In this document: positions 61,062-64,000 of the stretch, in pieces | Numbering within the stretch: the first letter of the stretch is position 1 | How the letters are laid out: each line of letters opens with the position of its first letter | Assembly (NCBI RefSeq): GCF_937425535.1 | Contig: NZ_OW485601.1 | Location: 549,001 to 613,000, forward strand | DNA length: 64,000 nt | Reading direction: 5' to 3' | DNA from: Rhodovastum atsumiense | GTDB lineage: Bacteria > Pseudomonadota > Alphaproteobacteria > Acetobacterales > Acetobacteraceae | The notes under the pieces: model-generated | Databases searched by the model: none | Seen by the model: the letters and a program-made list of their open reading frames with translations, nothing else | What the model was told of the DNA's origin: nothing | Translations under genes and position numbers: made by a program

Positions 61062-62021
61062 ATGCCTCATTCCACCGGCCCGATCATCGTGGATTTGCCG
61101 CGGACCCGCGCCAGCCTCGATTTCAACCGCCTCATCCCCGCCCTGCGCGATGCCTTCATCGCCGGCGCCACCGTGCCGCTGCGGCACGCCCACCGGCTGG
61201 AGAGCGAAAGCGCCGCCACCGCCAGCCTGCTGCTGATGCCGGCCTGGCAGGGCGGGACCGCGCTCGGGGTGAAGATCGTCACGGTGTTTCCCGACAACGG
61301 CAAGCGTGGGCTGAACGCGGTTTCCTCCACGTACCTGCTGTGCGACGGCCAGACCGGGCAGCACCTGGCCGTCATCGACGGCAACGAGATCACCGGCCGG
61401 CGCACCGCCGCCGCCTCGGCGCTGGCCGGCGACTACCTGGCCCGGCGCGATGCCTCGTCGCTGCTGATCGTGGGGGCCGGCCATATCGCCGGCATGCTCG
61501 CCGCCGCCTGGGCCGCGGTCCGCCCGATCCGCGAGGTGCGGGTCTGGAACCATCGCACGGCGCGGGCTGCCGCACTCGCGGCGACGCTGGGCGAGGCCGG
61601 CTTCGATGCCACCGTGGCCGATGACCTCGAAACCGCTGTGCGCGCCTCCGACATCATCTCCTGCGCCACGCTGGCCACCACGCCCCTGATCCACGGAGGC
61701 TGGCTGCGGCCCGGCGCGCATCTGGATCTGGTGGGCGGCTTCCGTCCCGACATGCGCGAGGCCGACGACGATGCCGTGCGAGTCGCGCGCGTCTTCATCG
61801 ACACCGACGCCGCGCTGACCGAAGCCGGCGACATCGTCCACCCGCTGGCCTCCAGCGCGTTGACCCGCGAGGCCATTGCCGGGACGTTGTTCACCTTGTG
61901 CCGCGGCGAGACACCCGGCCGGCAGAACGACCAGGAAATCACCCTGTTCAAATCCGTCGGCAGCGCCATCGAGGACCTCGCCGCCGCGGCGCTGGTGTGG
62001 AGCGACATGCGCGGGACATAG
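61062..62021 (+). CDS. ornithine cyclodeaminase / mu-crystallin family protein
   Basis: A 319-residue NAD(P)-dependent enzyme of the OCD family: PLRHAHRLESESAATASLLLMPAWQ, EITGRRTAAASALAGDYLAR, cofactor motif LLIVGAGHIAGMLA, RVWNHRTARAA, then DIVHPLASSALTREAI and LFKSVGSAIEDLAAAALV. Members convert ornithine to proline or reduce cyclic ketimines. With ald just upstream, an amino-acid catabolic unit is plausible, but substrate is unproven. Start ATG 61062. Hairpin repeat copy 3 begins 4 nt after its stop. Confidence 0.87.
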   Translation: MPHSTGPIIVDLPRTRASLDFNRLIPALRDAFIAGATVPLRHAHRLESESAATASLLLMPAWQGGTALGVKIVTVFPDNGKRGLNAVSSTYLLCDGQTGQHLAVIDGNEITGRRTAAASALAGDYLARRDASSLLIVGAGHIAGMLAAAWAAVRPIREVRVWNHRTARAAALAATLGEAGFDATVADDLETAVRASDIISCATLATTPLIHGGWLRPGAHLDLVGGFRPDMREADDDAVRVARVFIDTDAALTEAGDIVHPLASSALTREAIAGTLFTLCRGETPGRQNDQEITLFKSVGSAIEDLAAAALVWSDMRGT

Positions 62022-62025
62022 AGTC

Positions 62026-62175
62026 GCGGGGCGCTGCCCCGCCCCCGCCAGGAGGCTTCGCCTCCTGGACCTCCACCAAGGGCTCCGCCCTTGGAACCCA
62101 TGATTCTGTGCCGCGCAGCGAGAATGGGATCCAAGGGCCTTGTGGCCCTTGGCAGGTCCAGGGCGGAGCCCTGGC
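62026..62175 (+). repeat. modular hairpin repeat, copy 3
   Basis: GCGGGGC-gct-GCCCCGC (62026-62042) starts 4 nt after the ornithine cyclodeaminase-like stop, followed by CCAGGAGGC-ttc-GCCTCCTGG (about 62049-62069), CCAAGGGC-tcc-GCCCTTGG (about 62078-62096), the core aacccatgattctgtgccgc (about 62095-62114), CCAAGGGCC-ttgt-GGCCCTTGG (about 62132-62153) and a last CCAGGGC-gga-GCCCTGG. Module order and core match copies 1 and 2 read in the same orientation relative to the preceding gene. Confidence 0.85.
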
Positions 62176-62207
62176 CTTTCCTGAATATCCACGGAAAGAG
62201 ATTACAC

Positions 62208-62807
62208 ATGCTCATCGCCCACGGCGAAAAAGCCCCGCAGATCGATCCGACGGCATGGGTCGCTCCGGACGCCACGGTCTGCGGCGATGTCAGCATCGGC
62301 CCGGGTGCCCGCATCATGCATGGCGCCCGTCTCATCGGCGAGGCGGGCGGTGCCATCCGCATCGGCCGTGACGTCATCGTCATGGAGAATGCCGTCGTCC
62401 GCGCGGGCCCGCGCCATCCCTGCAGCATCGGCGATCATTGCCTGATCGGCCCCAACGCGCATGTCACCGGTGCGACGCTGGAGGATCAGGTGTTCGTCGC
62501 CACCGGTGCCGCGATCTTCCATGGCGCGTGGCTCGGGCGTGGCGCCGAGGTGCGCATCCATGCCGTCGTGCATCTGCGCACCCGCCTCGCCCCGGGCGCC
62601 ACCGTGCCGATCGGCTGGGTCGCCGTCGGCGATCCCGCCCGGATCCTCTCGCCCGACCGGCACGAGGAGATCTGGGCTGTGCAGAAGCCGCTGAATTTCC
62701 CCGATTTCGTCTATGGCGTCGATCGCGCGGCCCCGGATCTGATGGTGCAGGTCACGCGGCGCCTGTCGGAGCGGCTCGGCGCCCATCGGGACGACGAGCC
62801 GATCTGA
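62208..62807 (+). CDS. left-handed beta-helix (gamma carbonic anhydrase-like) protein
   Basis: A 199-residue protein built of hexapeptide repeats (IDPTAWVAPDATVCGDVSIGPGARI, then VIVMENAVVRAG, CSIGDHCLIGPNAHVTGATL, VFVATGAAIFHGAWLGRGAEVRI, all in outline) followed by a C-terminal helix. Three His residues positioned for zinc in gamma carbonic anhydrases (for example the GDHC and NAH residues) are partly visible, so CO2 hydration is possible but not certain; others in the family are acyltransferases. ATG 62208 with AAAGAG upstream. It follows hairpin repeat copy 3. Confidence 0.8.
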   Translation: MLIAHGEKAPQIDPTAWVAPDATVCGDVSIGPGARIMHGARLIGEAGGAIRIGRDVIVMENAVVRAGPRHPCSIGDHCLIGPNAHVTGATLEDQVFVATGAAIFHGAWLGRGAEVRIHAVVHLRTRLAPGATVPIGWVAVGDPARILSPDRHEEIWAVQKPLNFPDFVYGVDRAAPDLMVQVTRRLSERLGAHRDDEPI

Positions 62808-62814
62808 CCGGGGA

Positions 62815-64000
62815 TCAGGCGGGCGGCCGGCAGAAGGCGAAATCGCAGCCTTCGTCGGCCTGCAGCACCTGGTCCAGATACAAGCGCAGATAGCCCCGCT
62901 CCGCCCCTGGCGGCGGCGGGGGGGGCGACCAGGCCGCGCGCCGGCGGGCCAGGTCCGCCTCGTCCACCAGCAGATCGAGCCGTCGCGCGTCCGCGTCCAG
63001 CCGGATACGGTCCCCGCCCTGCACCAGCGCCAGCGGCCCGCCGGTGGCCGCCTCCGGGGTCACATGCAGCACGACCGTGCCGAAGGCGGTGCCGCTCATG
63101 CGCGCGTCGGAGATCCGCACCATGTCCTTCACCCCGGCCTGGGCCAGTTTCCTGGGGATCGGCACGTAGCCCGCCTCCGGCATGCCCGGCGCCCCTTTCG
63201 GCCCGGCATTGCGCATGACGATCACGTCGTCCGGCGTGATCTGCAACGCCGGATCATCGCCGCGCGCGATCATGTCCTCGACCGACTCGAACACCACCGC
63301 CCGGCCTTCGTGGCGCAGCAGGGCCGGCGTCGCCGCCGAGCGCTTGAGCAGCGCGCCTTGCGGCGCCAGGTTGCCCCGCAGCACCGCGAGCCCGCCGCCG
63401 GTCATGATCGGCGCGTCGCGGCCGCGGATGACGTTTTGCCCGGGCACGTCCTCGGCCGCCGCGATGACGTCCGCGATGGTTCCTCCCGCCACCGTGCGGC
63501 AACTTGTATCCAGGAAGGGTGCCAGTTCGCGCAACAGGCGCGGCACGCCGCCGGCCCAGTGAAAATGCTCCATGTAGTGCGCGCCGGAGGGCTTGAGATC
63601 GACCAGCACCGGCGCCGCGCGGCCGAGCGCGTCGAAGGCGTCGAGATCGACCAGAATGCCCAGCCGCCCGGCGATGGCGGTGAAATGGATCACCGCGTTG
63701 GTTGAACCGCCGATCGCCTGCAGCACGGTGAAGGCGTTGCGCAGCGCCGCCGGGGTCAGGATGTCGCGCGGCCGCAGCCCCTCGGCCGCCAGCCGCACCG
63801 CGGCGGTGCCGGAGGCCTCGGCGAGGCGCAGCCGCTCGGCATGGGTCGCGGGGCAGGTGCCGCCGCCGGGCAGGCACATGCCCAGCGCCTCCACCATGCA
63901 GGCTACCGTGCTCGCCGTGCCCATGACCATGCAGGTGCCCTTGGTCGGGGCGAGCCGGCCGCTGACGGCCTCGATCTCGGTGGCGTCGATCTCGCCGGCG
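62815..64000 (-). CDS. IlvD/Edd family dehydratase (sugar-acid type), partial
   Basis: The leftward gene runs off the right edge; about 395 C-terminal residues are present. TKGTCMVMGTASTVACMVEALGMCLPGGGTCPATHAERL (in outline) carries cysteines of the Fe-S cluster, QAIGGSTNAVIHFTAIAGRLG is a family core, and ISDARMSGTAFGTVVLHVTPEAATGGPLAL (in outline) is typical of pentonate/arabonate-type dehydratases rather than of dihydroxy-acid dehydratase IlvD. It likely removes water from a sugar acid (for example arabonate, xylonate). The stop at 62815 is 7 nt from the stop of the convergent hexapeptide gene. Confidence 0.85.
   Translation of the reverse strand, partial: AGEIDATEIEAVSGRLAPTKGTCMVMGTASTVACMVEALGMCLPGGGTCPATHAERLRLAEASGTAAVRLAAEGLRPRDILTPAALRNAFTVLQAIGGSTNAVIHFTAIAGRLGILVDLDAFDALGRAAPVLVDLKPSGAHYMEHFHWAGGVPRLLRELAPFLDTSCRTVAGGTIADVIAAAEDVPGQNVIRGRDAPIMTGGGLAVLRGNLAPQGALLKRSAATPALLRHEGRAVVFESVEDMIARGDDPALQITPDDVIVMRNAGPKGAPGMPEAGYVPIPRKLAQAGVKDMVRISDARMSGTAFGTVVLHVTPEAATGGPLALVQGGDRIRLDADARRLDLLVDEADLARRRAAWSPPPPPPGAERGYLRLYLDQVLQADEGCDFAFCRPPA

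Noticed and set aside
62091-62190. Short conserved open reading stretch inside the hairpin repeat core (reads like MILCRAARMGSKG)
   Set aside because: It appears in repeat copies only because the core is conserved; no ribosome site, and hairpin pairing explains the conservation better than coding.
1-64000. CRISPR arrays, insertion sequences, integrases, attachment sites
   Set aside because: No regularly spaced direct repeats, transposase or integrase motifs, or tRNA-overlapping attachment duplications were seen; the tRNA-Cys 3' end is not repeated nearby.

Overview
The window is a strongly GC-rich bacterial chromosome segment with dense coding on both strands. The gene set and gene orders point to an alphaproteobacterium, most likely of the Rhodospirillales/Acetobacteraceae type. 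The supporting evidence is a PopZ-family (DUF2497) gene in the order pcm-tolC-popZ-valS, an lptF-lptG-lptD-surA-rsmA cluster, cyanide-insensitive type cytochrome bd genes, and several OmpA-type porins. This placement is inferred from gene content, not from a marker-gene comparison. No phage, plasmid, insertion sequence or CRISPR array is visible; this is ordinary chromosome with some accessory metabolism.

Layout. 1-2301: catabolic pair (AtuA-family protein cut by the left edge, CitMHS transporter) on the minus strand. 2540-5808: plus-strand EAL phosphodiesterase, DUF3253 protein and SbmA/BacA-like ABC exporter. 5919-11721: minus-strand membrane protein, glycine-zipper lipoprotein, Rap1a/Tai-like protein, RecQ, small OmpA lipoprotein and a divergent EF-G paralogue. 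11909-19414: minus-strand pcm-tolC-popZ-valS followed by a cydC without cydD. 19536-21254: tRNA-Cys, pyrophosphatase and a PIG-L deacetylase. 21464-28243: plus-strand MmgE/PrpD protein, then a translationally coupled DUF3141 / MaoC-phosphotransacetylase / acetate kinase operon facing a convergent fabI. 29190-31382: TPR protein and aminotransferase. 31383-38114: LPS export and outer-membrane assembly cluster. 38182-42972: FAD-linked oxidoreductase, alpha-E/ATP-grasp pair and a lipoprotein. 43215-47185: three tandem OmpA paralogues. 47686-53319: dppABCDF peptide importer. 53560-55981: cioAB/cydAB quinol oxidase. 55994-62807: SDR, globin-coupled chemoreceptor with a PilZ tail, periplasmic binding protein, alanine dehydrogenase, ornithine cyclodeaminase-like protein and hexapeptide (gamma carbonic anhydrase-like) protein. 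62815-64000: IlvD/Edd dehydratase cut by the right edge.

How genes may work together. Outer-membrane biogenesis is heavily represented (LptD, LptF, LptG, SurA, TolC, three OmpA porins and a small OmpA lipoprotein). A second theme is acyl-CoA/acyl-phosphate metabolism: the DUF3141 protein shows a PhaC-like Cys/Asp/His arrangement and is coupled to a phosphotransacetylase and a kinase. A third is oxygen and c-di-GMP response: a soluble globin-coupled chemoreceptor with a C-terminal PilZ domain, a stand-alone EAL phosphodiesterase and a high-affinity-type bd oxidase.

Outside genes, the most notable structure is a family of modular hairpin repeats (four copies: 6406-6553, 13611-13756, 39661-39730, 62026-62175). 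Three of the copies begin 4-6 nt after the stop codon of the upstream gene and all run in the same orientation relative to it.
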